DNA from: Epinephelus fuscoguttatus
Lineage: Eukaryota > Chordata > Actinopteri > Perciformes > Serranidae
Direction: 5' to 3'
DNA length: 64,000 nt
NCBI RefSeq assembly: GCF_011397635.1
Contig: NC_064755.1
Coordinates: 23,600,059 to 23,664,058 of the forward strand
Within the stretch, counting starts at the first letter, position 1; every line of letters begins with the position of its first letter. Below are positions 45,469 to 55,900 of the stretch, in pieces. The position numbers and the translations under genes are program-made. The notes beneath the pieces were generated by a model. That model had not been told where the DNA came from, ran no database searches, and saw only the letters and a program-made list of their open reading frames with translations.

Positions 45469-46240
45469 CCTGAGCTTGCCTTTTGAAAATATCCGTAGAG
45501 ATGGTCTCCAAGTAGAGTAATGCATCTACTATCTGATGCACAGCCTCCTCTCTCCTCAGGTCCGGCTGGATGAGAGGCACTGAGTACACCTGGCCCTCCA
45601 GGCAGTGCTTCTGGGTCATCCTGTGAGACAACAACACAGATTTATAATCAAGAACAAGGCTGTGTATTACACAGTCAAACCCTGATCTTGAGCATGGAAC
45701 TTCATTCCTGTCTTTGGGATCAAAATGACTGTGGTGAAACTTTCACCTATCATGATGATCACAGGAAAACTGAAAGAAAAACTAAAAGAAACTGTGGTAT
45801 TTTGACAGTCAAAGAGTCAGCTTGTTGTTAGATCCAATACCACAAAACTGTCATAACGTTATTCAGAGACAGTGTCGTGAACTAAACCCTCACCTCTTCA
45901 CCAGACCCTGCTACTCGACCTCATCTGACTCTCACATGACAGTGCTGGGTTGTACATATGTTGAATTTTCATTCTGATTTAATGTGCAAATTGGCTGAAG
46001 GTAATCCTTGCACCTGTATGTGGTCATATCAACAGCTACAGCTAAGACACCCGCACTATGGCTGTTTACAACACAGAAAAATACCACATAAATAATCTAT
46101 ATAAGGTAACTGTTAAATTGAGAGTCACAGTCGATGCTAAAGAAAGCCTCGCCGTTAGCGTTAAACCGAACAATACACGTTTAATGATATGTTACACCGG
46201 AAAATATAGTCGTTTAACCGTTTTATTCTTACCTGACCAT
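37877..46240 (-). CDS. washc1: WASHC1 (WASH complex subunit 1, Arp2/3 activator)
   Basis: Nucleation-promoting factor that drives Arp2/3 actin assembly on endosomes within the WASH complex. Coding exons: 46240-46233, 45620-45480, 44301-44190, 44042-43896, 40607-40471, 40347-40212, 40094-39899, 39793-39623, 38850-38692, 38181-38110, 38019-37877, stop TAA; 473 residues (human about 465). WAHD1 region about 1-170 ([48 protein letters not shown]), linker [20 protein letters not shown], two poly-proline runs (12 and 11), WH2 ([20 protein letters not shown]), connector [12 protein letters not shown] and acidic end DDDDWEA, so all VCA parts are present. The start in the small exon 1 (MVR then MTQKH) aligns with human MTPVRM; the alternative ATG at 45619 gives 470 residues. 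The donor after 45480 is GC (AAAAG|GCAAGC) and the donor after 40471 is weak (CTT|GTGCGT). Confidence 0.94.
38957..38977. repeat. GT microsatellite in washc1 intron
   Basis: About ten TG units on the plus strand, CA on the washc1 sense strand, about 107 bases upstream of the acceptor of the WH2 exon (38850). The rest of this 770-bp intron (to 39622) shows no exon or named repeat. Confidence 0.9.
39873..39894. repeat. CA-rich run just after washc1 donor at 39899
   Basis: On the washc1 sense strand the intron begins GTACCCACACACACAGACAC, so a CA-rich stretch starts within 5 bases of the exon end. It is short and imperfect compared with the runs at 40432 and 45402. Confidence 0.85.
40432..40463. 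repeat. GT/CA microsatellite abutting a weak washc1 splice donor
   Basis: About 16 GT units on the plus strand, CA on the washc1 sense strand, starting about 8 bases into the intron after the exon ending at 40471 (donor CTT|GTGCGTCC). Confidence 0.95.
40868..40917. repeat. CA microsatellite in washc1 intron
   Basis: About 25 CA units on the plus strand (GT on the washc1 sense strand), about 260 bases upstream of the exon starting at 40607. Confidence 0.95.
41585..41963. mobile_element. hAT-like MITE with perfect 8-bp target duplication (washc1 intron)
   Basis: Starts TAGGGGTGGGAATC and ends CCCCCATCCCTA. It is flanked by identical octamers CTAGAAAT (41577-41584 and 41964-41971). The interior has ACGATACGATATT and ATATCGCGATACTTTGC segments. 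It is the cleanest member of the family also seen at 7412-7806 and 8170-8468, and is in the reverse orientation relative to them. No coding capacity. Confidence 0.85.
42386..42760. mobile_element. hAT-like MITE, TAGGGCTGCAAC termini
   Basis: Begins TAGGGCTGCAACTCACAATT and ends TTGTTGCAGCTCTA, inverted by about 12 bases. Flanks TCCTAATT and TTTTAATT match at 6 of 8 positions. The AT-rich interior has several GATTAATTGA words. A much more decayed relative lies at about 59755-59975. Confidence 0.75.
42930..43250 (-). mobile_element. non-LTR retrotransposon fragment, antisense
   Basis: Segments such as CCTCAGGGAGGCGTGCAGGA, GGGTGAGCCCAGGCACCCTG and CAGAGCTCAGGATCACAGGT correspond to the antisense of the C-terminal part of a common fish LINE. 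It is interrupted by small deletions. Confidence 0.5.
43340..43640 (+). mobile_element. non-LTR retrotransposon RT fragment, sense
   Basis: The plus strand reads [20 protein letters not shown], close to the conserved [12 protein letters not shown].. motif of fish LINE reverse transcriptases. A decayed WEFVLSVCI segment follows in another frame. It lies opposite in orientation to the adjacent fragment at 42930-43250, so the locus is rearranged or has two insertions. Confidence 0.6.
45402..45468. repeat. GT/CA microsatellite just after the GC donor of washc1 intron 2
   Basis: TG repeats with two CT interruptions on the plus strand, CA on the washc1 sense strand. The run starts about 11 bases into the intron whose donor is GC (45479-45478). 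Confidence 0.95.
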
Positions 46241-46420
46241 GGGTGTTGTTTACTTGTTAACGCCAATAGAACTGATATAATGAGAGGCAGCTCGGTTAGC
46301 GGTGCTAGCATACGTGCTACTGATTAGCAAAACAACGGTTCTGTACTTCCGCGTCCCAATGGCACGTGACCCCGCCGGAGTTACAGCGTTGCCTTCATGT
46401 TCTCTCAGAAATGTCTGCTT
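46241..46420 (-). promoter_or_regulatory. washc1: washc1 promoter with CLEAR-like E-box
   Basis: Upstream of washc1 exon 1 lie GGCACGTGAC (46361-46370), 9 of 10 bases of the TFEB/CLEAR consensus GTCACGTGAC, and an ETS-like ACTTCCGC (46345-46352). These two sites are 9 bases apart. TFEB controls lysosomal and endosomal genes, which would suit washc1, but this is inferred from one motif. Confidence 0.4.
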
Positions 46421-46860
46421 TCTGACTTGAACTCACCTGTGCGACTTCAGTGATCTGAGGTAGGTTAAGTCAGGCGATTTGAGGCATCAGGTAAAATGGG
46501 ACAAATGAGGCTTTACAGCAGTCGGTCACCAATCATGTTATTGCATTGCTACAACAAATGTGCTTTACACGAAACAATCATTTTGATTGATAACTAGTAT
46601 GGGCAGAGCAAAGCTTCAAAAATCCGCTGGTCCAAGAACTTACCAGCTATGTAGCATGTTGATTTTCTCCTTTAGGTAATTAGAGTGCTACAGCTTAAAC
46701 CATAAGGATTGAACAACAAAAACATGACAGTAGGATGTTGCATTTTATTTAATATCTGACTTGTAAAATATAATTATGCTCACAATACACTTGTTTTTTT
46801 ATGGGAAATTGTTTTGTTTCTTTGCTTGATGCATTTAGGTCAAATGGGACAAAAGAATTA

Positions 46861-47382
46861 CCGTAAAACTTCAATTAATAGCCTGGGCTCTTATTTTCTG
46901 AAATCAATGGGCCTTTATCTGGGACAGGCGTCTATATGGGAAAGGCCTTTAGTTGCTGTCACACAAAACTGTTGCTCAGCAAAGATCAGGAAACACAATC
47001 AAGTTGTTTATTTAAACCAGTATGAATATTACTTGTATCAAAATTAGGTTTAAAGTAATATATCAATTATGAATCATCTATTTGATCTCACTCCAAAAGA
47101 CAGCACATCAGAGAGAGTTACAGCACTTGGGGATTATGGCACCCGGTGTACCGACACAACACCACTTTCTCCTGTTAAAACAATACTCACAACTTGGTTT
47201 CATTTTTATGAAAAATCTTTTTGAGCCCTTCGAATGTAGGACCCTTACAGACCAAATGAATATGAATAACTTACACAGTAATCAGGAATGGACACATAAT
47301 TTGACCAGGCGTCTAATTAAGACAGGCCCTAAAAGGGACTGGGTGTTTAATTGGGACTGGGCTTTTAATTAAAGTTTTACAC
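46861..47382. mobile_element. DNA MITE with inverted GTAAAACTT termini
   Basis: Left end CCGTAAAACTTCAATTAATA with GCC and right end GGGCTTTTAATTAAAGTTTT with ACAC are inverted repeats of about 22 bases. TA dinucleotides flank both ends, which would fit a Tc1/mariner-type insertion. Interior GGGACTGGG and GGCGTCTA words recur near both ends. No transposase. Confidence 0.6.
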
Positions 47383-48249
47383 TAAGCTAAAATGGAACAG
47401 CATGTTTATAGGCTACTAGGTGCCATAAAATCATGAGTTATGCTAATGTGTGGCACCCAGTAATATTGCAGACATTTTTAGTATTTTTGTCATTTAAGAA
47501 ATATTAAAGATGATGTAGAGAGTCCATGTCAGCCACAATAGTCCAGCAAAAATAAATAAATAAATAAATAACAAAAACAGGGAAAGCATGGCAGAAAAGT
47601 TAGACAATCTTGTTTAATAAATAGCCACATGTTACATGAATGATCTCTTTGATTAATGGCTGAACTGCTAAATGGATTTAACCATTAAAAAACAAACAAA
47701 CATGACTGTTCCTTATTACTTTCAGCTGTCCCATTTACCTTAACATGTCATGGGAATGAGGTAGCAGTTCTTGAAGTGTTTAAAGGTCTAAAGTTCCTGT
47801 TTTCAGAGTTTTTCAAATGCATCTTCAGGTTTTAAATGCAGTCCACCAGACAGGAGAACCTCTTTGTACAGCCTATAGGGTGCGTGCTTGCTCTGTAGTT
47901 CTCTCGTGCCTGTGCGTAATGACGCATCTCTCCTCCAGCGCCTGTGCTCCCCTCCTCCCTGCTGTCACATCTGGATCTGGCTCCTCTCATCAGCACCACT
48001 CAGCGCAGTGGGAGAGAAAGAGAGAGAGAGAGGAAGAGAGAGAGGGAGGGAGGGAAACGACCGGAGAAGCGGAGGCTGGCTCGGTCGGTGCAGCCTCATC
48101 CACAGCCGAGCAGAATCAAGGAGAGGAGAGCGGAAGGACATCTCACCTTCTCATCCGCACTCACGGAAATTTTGCATCTCCTCTGTCCGTCCATCCGTCA
48201 GTCCACCTTCTTATTTCCTCTCCTTCTCTTCCCTCCTCTCGTCTTGGGT
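47383..48249 (+). promoter_or_regulatory. iqsec3: upstream region and 5' UTR of iqsec3
   Basis: 47383-47850 is AT-rich and shows nothing I can name. From about 47900 to 48249 it becomes GC- and purine-rich (GAGAGAAAGAGAGAGAGAGG near 48011, then GGAGGGAGGG) and leads into the iqsec3 start codon; this is probably promoter and 5' UTR. The reading frame stays open upstream to an ATG at 47944, but the family N-terminus begins at 48250. Confidence 0.5.
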
Positions 48250-49198
48250 ATGATGATGAGCTCCAGCCTGCTGGAAAACCCGGTGCAGGCGATTCTGTAC
48301 CTGCGGGAGCTCACAACCATCGTCCAGAACCAGCAGAGTCTCATCCAGACCCAGCGCGCCCGGATAGAGGAGCTGGACCGGCGGGTGGACGAGCTCATCG
48401 GCGAGAACAGGCACCTGCGGGACGTCAGGGTACAACAGCAGCATCTTTACCATCACCACCACCACCATCACCCCGACCCCAGCCTTCATCAACACCACCA
48501 CCCTCAGGAGCCCCAGCTCAAGACTAGTGTGGGGCCAGACCATGCTGCTGCTGCACCAGCACAGGTCGAGGCGGCTCCGGCGGTCCAGCCGTCGCCTCCC
48601 CAACCTATGGACCCGGGAGACATGCAGCTGGTCCCGGCTGACCCGTCAACGGTTTCTCCGGTTGAGAGTGACCCAGAAAACGGCGGAAGTTACCAAAGCT
48701 GCCGCTCTTTGGTTCCGATGACCCCCACAACCCTGTGTCGATCCCTGGCCCTGGCTAAGAAATCCGAGTGAGTAGAGGTTATGTGTTTGTTTGCACATGT
48801 GTGTGTCTGTCCTAAAAATAGTCAAATAAAGAAAACAGATATCACAAAATATTTTTATGTTTTTTTATACATTTTTATGACATTTTAGGGTACTGGATTT
48901 TTTGCAGTATCAACCTAAACCAATGTCCTACCTTGGATATAGTAACCTGTCTTGAATCCTTCATAGTATTTGTGTTGCATCCGTCTAAGGCAGTGTAATT
49001 TGGAGCATGCACGCGCGCGTGTGCGTGTCCTACAGATTGAGAGGCGTTTAATTAATGAAGAAGGCGCTTGCAAATTTCCAATTTTCAGCTGTGTGTGTCC
49101 GCTAAGGACTGTGCCAGAAGAGGAAGAGGTGGATTATTTAAATGAGAAACTGGATCACGATCACTGGATCATTACATAACAAACAGCTGTAGGCCTAT

Positions 49199-49251
<53 letters not shown>

Positions 49252-49438
49252 GCAAACGGTCTGCACAACGGTCAATGTCAGCTCGAGACAGGAGCAAGCT
49301 TCACGTGCGTTGATGAGACACCGCGCGTCGCTGTCCGCGGTGCTGCTGGTTTCTCTGTTAATTACTGCACGGGATCTGTGAACTCTCACGGGACCTCTGG
49401 CCCTCTGATGTTGCTGTGTTAGATGAGACACACGTGTG

Positions 49439-49489
<51 letters not shown>

Positions 49490-49836
49490 ACATACACACA
49501 CTTAGACACACACCATCACCCCCTGCTTGGCACCACAGCCTCATGGTACATCAGCTCATCACCTAATGAGAGAAACCCATCTTCCTCTCTTTTTTTTCCC
49601 TCTTTCTGTGTGTGTGCACGCGCGTGTGTGTTCTGTTCATAAGTTGTATCCCAGCAGGAGTCCTGATTGGTCTCTCTGGGACTCCACCCCCACTGATGGG
49701 AGCGACTCAGAGCAGAGAAGGAGTTGAGAGGAGCAGATGAGTGCAGAATACATCTAACCTAAAAAAAAAGGAGTTGTTGATATATTGATCCTGCAGTGAC
49801 TGATTCAGCCACACCTTAACACTGGCTGCTCTTGAG

Positions 49837-49906
<70 letters not shown>

Positions 49907-52900
49907 ATGAGTGTGCGAATATAGAGCCTGTTGCTCTCTTCTACAGCCTTGCCTGGAACCTGAGCTGTACCCTCTAGAGAGCTTACCCTGCGGCAGCTAT
50001 TTGTTATTCTTTGACAGGCATCAGTGTAACACCACTGGTTCTTAATTTAAATTAGTTTAACTGGTGAGGAAGAAATTACAATGAATTAATTGTTATTATA
50101 AAAGCTGCAGGCAGAAAACAGCAGAGCCATCCACCAGTTGATCAGGCTGAAGGAGTAGTGGTGCGAGGAAACATGTCAGCCCTCAGCTTGTACTAATATT
50201 TAAAACTGTCGAAATTCAGGTTTTTAATCAGGCCCAGGCCCAAAGCGTCTGCTGTGGCTCAAGCTCGAGTCGGTCTTAGACAGAAATGCGCACTCATGTA
50301 GGGTCGGGCTTGATTTTTTTGGGCCTGATCAAAGCTGTACAGGCTGCAGAGTGGGCTTCCTGTTCCTGCAGTTCCTGATTATGTGTCCTTGAATGCAACC
50401 TTCCATCCTCACCTGCTCATTGATTTTAAGTCGCTCTGGATAAGAGCAGTAGCTTAACACCTAATTTGTAGTTCTGCTTCTGGCAGGCCCGACAAGTGAG
50501 GGGGAGTTCAGGCTTTTACTTGCATTTTCAGAGGATTCAGCATCCTGTCATTGCCGGCTGCATCCTGTCTGCGGCTGACTGGAGATCAGATCTGCCCTTC
50601 GCATTTGCTGTTGTCTGTGACTTGGATGTCAGTGTGTTTCACTGTTACAAACTGTATGCGTGTTGTTGGGCATATGTCTGTGTAGGTGCATGTGTAAGCA
50701 CACTTGCTTTCACACTTCCTACATGTCACTGTACGCTTTTATCTGAGTGTTTATCTAAGTCTTTATAGAGCCCGCGTATCTTTGCCCTGCAGTTGAATAA
50801 CTTCTGGGCTGCGTAGGGTTGGCTGTGACTGTGTTTGTGTGCTTTGCATTGTTGTCAGTGATGTCAGTGCACGTGGATGAGTCCTATGGGGGGGAGACAG
50901 GATCCTCTCCTCCGCTCTTTCTCTGTCTCTCTACAGCTGAGCCTCCTATCTGCCCCACTTAGCCCATGGAGCGAACGGTAATCAGCCATTCTCAGGAGGG
51001 AGAAAGGCAGAGAGATAGAAATAGAGGGAGATGCACGCTCAGTCGTTGTCTTTGATGGAGCCCTCGGAGGTGTCTAAAGGAAGGAGCTCGAGGCCGACAT
51101 GGAGTGGACTAGTGAAAGGGAAGACGGCTGAGAGAGATGTGGGAGGAAAAAACAGAGAAAGTGGCGACGGGAGAATAGGAGAGATGGGGGGTTTCAGTAC
51201 ACAGAGAGGGTGAGACAGGTACAGGGAGAGACCAAAACAGAGATGATGAAAAGGGAGCATTTGAGGTAGCTGTCTCCTCAGTTTATCTATCTCGCTGGCG
51301 GACAAAATAGATAGGTTGGACAACAGAGGGACAGGCTGTGGCATCCTGTGGTGCAGTGGAAGGTGCACACAATGTGCTGGCAATGTTTCGAGTCCAAATG
51401 GAGCTGATCTTGTTTCATGTCAACCCCCCCACCCCCCCCTTTCCTTACACTCTCTACTAGATAACTGGCTGATGAAAAGCATTGCGTTTAAAGTACTCTT
51501 GCAAAACAGGACAGAGGAGAGGGATGGTGTGAGGGAGGACGGAGCACGGAGAGACAGAGAGAGAAAACATGGGCCGACAGCAGGAGGCATGTACTGTTGA
51601 AATATTCACCTGTTCTCTTTGTAAGCGTTGTTGGAGGCGGATGGCCGTTCTGTGTGTCTTGTACAGACAGATGGACGGACCCGTTGAGTGTGTGTTTGTG
51701 TGTATGAGTATGAGTGTGTGTGTGGCTCAGGGACCCAAGCAGCTTGGCCTCTTCCTCGGGGCTGAACTGTTTTATGCCAGCCTGGAAAAATAATTCATCT
51801 CTTAAACTGACGGTGAGCAGAAAACGGCTTTGCGAGTTCAGTGCTTTTATATTTTGGCCTTAAGTTTATTGTTGGCTCTCTCGCCTCTGTAAGTCGAGTT
51901 TGACCTTGTGACCCCAAAACCTGGAACACATAGTGGAGGAACTCCTGCACATTTGTACTGCACAAATGTATGGGAGTTATATAAATATAAAGAAAAGATG
52001 AGATTGAACAGATGCATAAACTCTAAAAGGTTAACAATTCAATGGATTTTTTTCTAAAGCCAGACAGTTTATTATTATGTGAGCTCAGCCATTCAGCCTG
52101 TCTATTATGTTTTGCTTTTTCCCACTATTTTCTATTATATTGCTTTGTGTTAGTCACTGATGCTCATTTATTACTTTGCTTTGTGTCTTCTTACCGATGC
52201 TTTTTGTTTGCACTATCTCCTCTGCTGTAACGATGCAAATTTCCCCACCGTGGGACTGATAAAGGATTATCTTATCTTATCTTATCTTTGTTTAAATAAA
52301 GAAATTAATTCATCTCTTACAAGGAAATCCTTTATGTACACATCAAGAGACTAAAAAGTAAATGACAAGCATGTTTGAAAAGGACCAGGAGGGCGCATGA
52401 GAGTCTGGCTGATTGATGTTGATTAGCTTAATTGATTACAGGTGGTTAATTTTATTTGTTCTGGTTCTCTGGTCCTGGTGTTTGAGGCACGGTGGAGGAA
52501 AGCACAACAAAGAATATAAGTGTGCTGAAAAACATAACATTTTTTAGAGACTTCTGAAACCCCTGGGAGCTGTTAAAAGGAGGCTTGTCGACTGAGAGAA
52601 GTACTGCAATTTTCTCAAGAATAATTAATCCTAATAAAATAATAAATAAAGTCCTTATAAAAGGCAGGTACTGCAGTGGAGACCCCACTTGGGGCTCCAA
52701 AGTAGCTCACAAAAATTCCAACACTTGTTTTCTGGTGGTTTTACACTCATTAACTTTAATGATGAGGGACTGTGTTAAAGAGACAATCACTCAAAATCAC
52801 AGATTGAAAACTGAAGGTCTTTATTTCACGCTCTACAACCATGGTTATATATCAACGTGACATTGCACTAACACCTGGCCATTGTTTTGAATTGCAGAGA

Positions 52901-55900
52901 TATGTAAAGAAAAACTTGTTTGTTCATTTGTACTGTAACTGTAACATTTATATTTTTAAACACAATGGTCAAACCCACAGACTGCACAAAGATGGATGAC
53001 ACATCTCCACTTCCCCCTGTACAAAAATGAAGCCAAAATATGCCAGATAGGCCACTGCCATCTTGCACTGGTGACGTTGTATGGAGCCAGAGTATGTGTG
53101 GTATCGTGTGGTATCAAGCTCCTGCCCAAGCACCTGATCGTGAGCACACCGATTGGCACACATAGCTGTAAATCATGATGTCAAGCCCTCATCAAGTAAG
53201 TATTTAAAACCAAAGTTATCAGATGAACAAACACATTTTTGGAAAAAATGTATTTGGCATATTCTTTTAGGTTTCAATTTGGCCCATGTCCCATCCACTA
53301 ACCTGGAGGGTGGCGGCTTTATGACCCGTACTGCAGACAGCCACCAAGGGGGTGATAATAATGTTTTGGCTTTACTTCTAGAGAGCTGTCTGATGTGTCT
53401 GTTTTGCTTATTTTATGTACTGTACTGGCTACAACAAAACAGATTCTAGCCACCAAAAAGACCCACCTGAAAATATCAATATCAGTTTAAGCGTACGCCA
53501 TATTTGGAAAGCTTTTCACCTCTTTACTTTATACACTAACTGATCAAGGCAGCAGTAGACCAGCAACTCCCGTGATTAAAAATGAATGTTTTTGTCAATG
53601 GAGTCTGGTGAATTTGAAAGCTCTCCCTGTCAGAAAGGGCTGTCTGACGGCAAGGTAAAGTGGTGCAAACAGTCTAAATATAACATACACTAAAGGTGAT
53701 ATTGATTTTTGTTTTGGGTGGGCCTTTTTTAGGTGGATAAAGACTGAACAATTGAAGCAGTGTTCGCTCTGTGATGTGGGCTATTACTCTGACAGATACT
53801 AAAAGAAAAGACTTAAAAAGTCTACTTTTGGATCTTTCTTTGTAGGTTTTTCTTTCTTGTGTTTATAGAGTAGAGAAGAGGGAAAATTAAATCAAATAAT
53901 ACCAGAATTAGGTGGTGGTTAGCATTGTCGCCTCACAGCAAGAGGGTTCCTGGTTCGAACCCAGGAAGGGGGGGCCCTTCTGTGTGGAGTTTTCATGTTC
54001 TCCCTGTGTCAGTGTGGGTTTTCTCTGGGTGCTCCGGCTTCCTCCCACAGTCCAAAGACACGCAAGTTAATTGGTGACTCTAAATTGTCTGTAGGTGTGA
54101 ATGTGAACGTGAATGGTTGTCTGTCTCTATGTGTCAGCCCTGTGATAGTCTGGTGATCTGTCCAGGGTGTACCCCGCCTCTCACTCAATGTCAGCTGGGA
54201 TAGGCTCCAGCCCCCCTGCGACCCCCAACAGGATAAGCAGTTATGGAAAATGAATGAATGAATGAATGAACAGCAGACGTGCTGCTAAATCAAGAACTGA
54301 TTCATGCATGTACAGTATGAATGCATGTGTCTGTATGAGACGTGTCAGTGGTGGTGGTAGGTGTTACAACAGATGGAGGAGTATTATTCATATAAACCAA
54401 CTGTGAGGACTGTTTATCAGAGATATTGAAAAAGAAAAAAAAACATCAGCGTCTCTCTAAGTCAGTGGAAGTTGCCGTGAAAAGGTAGCTTTTTATAGCA
54501 CAGACTGTCACTCCGAGCCTCGCACTGACTCTGACTGGCTGTCACTGTGGGTCTTTGTCACGAGCAATATGCTGAGCCCAGGTCAGAAGACTTACTGTAG
54601 CGTGGCCACAAAAATTCACTGTCAAACGATTGCTTTCAGCTCATTGTGAAAGGACCTAACGTGACCTACATTCACACCAGCACCTCAGAGATATTCTTTC
54701 AAGTTGTCATCATGCTTGTTTTTTATGTATCTGGTGGTGGAAGGTGTCAGGATCTAGAAGGTCAAAGGGTCGATCTGAGTACCAACTTTAACAGGATGTG
54801 TCTTGTTTTGTTTTTTTCTTAGTTCTTCTTTTCAATCTAAATTGCTCCAGATAAGAGCACCAGTGAAATGCCTAAAATATGGATGTAAATGTAAAATGTA
54901 TGAGAGAGAAATGAGAGAGGCGAACTTAAGAAGAAACAGAGCAGGAAACAGAGCTGGAGTAACCATCTGTCCAGATGAGGTTTGGGAATTCTGCTAAATC
55001 ACCACAGATCTGGTGAATCGCAGTGGAGGAGGCCTAAACAAGCATATCCGGACACACAAACATATACTGTAAATACTCGCACTCAATCTAAGCGTTCTCA
55101 GCCTTGAATTGACCTACATAGGGTATTTACCCCGGGATGAGTGCCAAGTAGTAAACAGAAGCCATGGAAATAATCCAGAAGAGTCTAATGAGAGTCTTTC
55201 AGGGTCTTTTGGGATGTTGGGCTAAGAATGAACATAAGGAGGAATATGGAAACAAGGCAAACATGCAGGGACAGCCAACAATATCTGAATGATACGCTGT
55301 CCTTCCAAGTCAGTCTGCTTCTCCTCTTTCCTTCCCCACTTTTGCTTACCTCTCTTTCTCTGTCCTCTGCCCTTCAGGAGCGAGACCGTGCTGCATCAGT
55401 TTTGCTGCCCCGCCCCTGAACATCCAGAGGCTGACACCACAGGCTCATCTGGGTAAGGCCGAGTCACACACGCACCAATCACAGGCACTTTTATTCATGG
55501 GTTTGTTTCTGCAGACAGTGAGCTCTTTCAACTGCTGAAAACTTCCTGTCTCTCTGTATAGATACACACTATCCATACATGTGTCATCTAACTGAGTCAC
55601 GTCCACACGCTGGCTTTTCGTCATGCTCGTTAGTGCATGCACATTACTGTATGTGAGTGTGAACTGGGGTTTTTTATGGAGCCTGGAGTTGCAGCGAGAG
55701 AGTTAAATGCTCTGTAACAAACCTATAGATCTTACAGCCTCAAGGGTGATTCACATATAGGGTGAGAAGGGGGGTGAGTGAAGTGATATTGCAGCTATCA
55801 AAGTGCCCATGGCAACCCAGTAATGACGCAACTGCCACCACTACCATAGTAACTGGAGAGGAGAACTTTTGAGGATCTACCGTATATCCACTTTTGCTGT

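Noticed and set aside
47944-48249. In-frame upstream ATG extending iqsec3 by about 100 residues
   Set aside because: The extension is low-complexity (runs of Arg/Glu from a GA-rich stretch) and does not resemble the family. The conserved N-terminus starts at 48250, so this is taken as 5' UTR.
49195-49509. Frames rich in Cys-Val or His-Thr repeats
   Set aside because: They are translations of GT/CA microsatellites. Similar artefacts occur at 40410-40954, 45271-45525 and 60719-61118.
50200-50345. AATCAGGCCC ... GGGCCTGATC inverted words as a mobile element
   Set aside because: The pair is short and I could not find flank duplications or a second copy, so it was not called.
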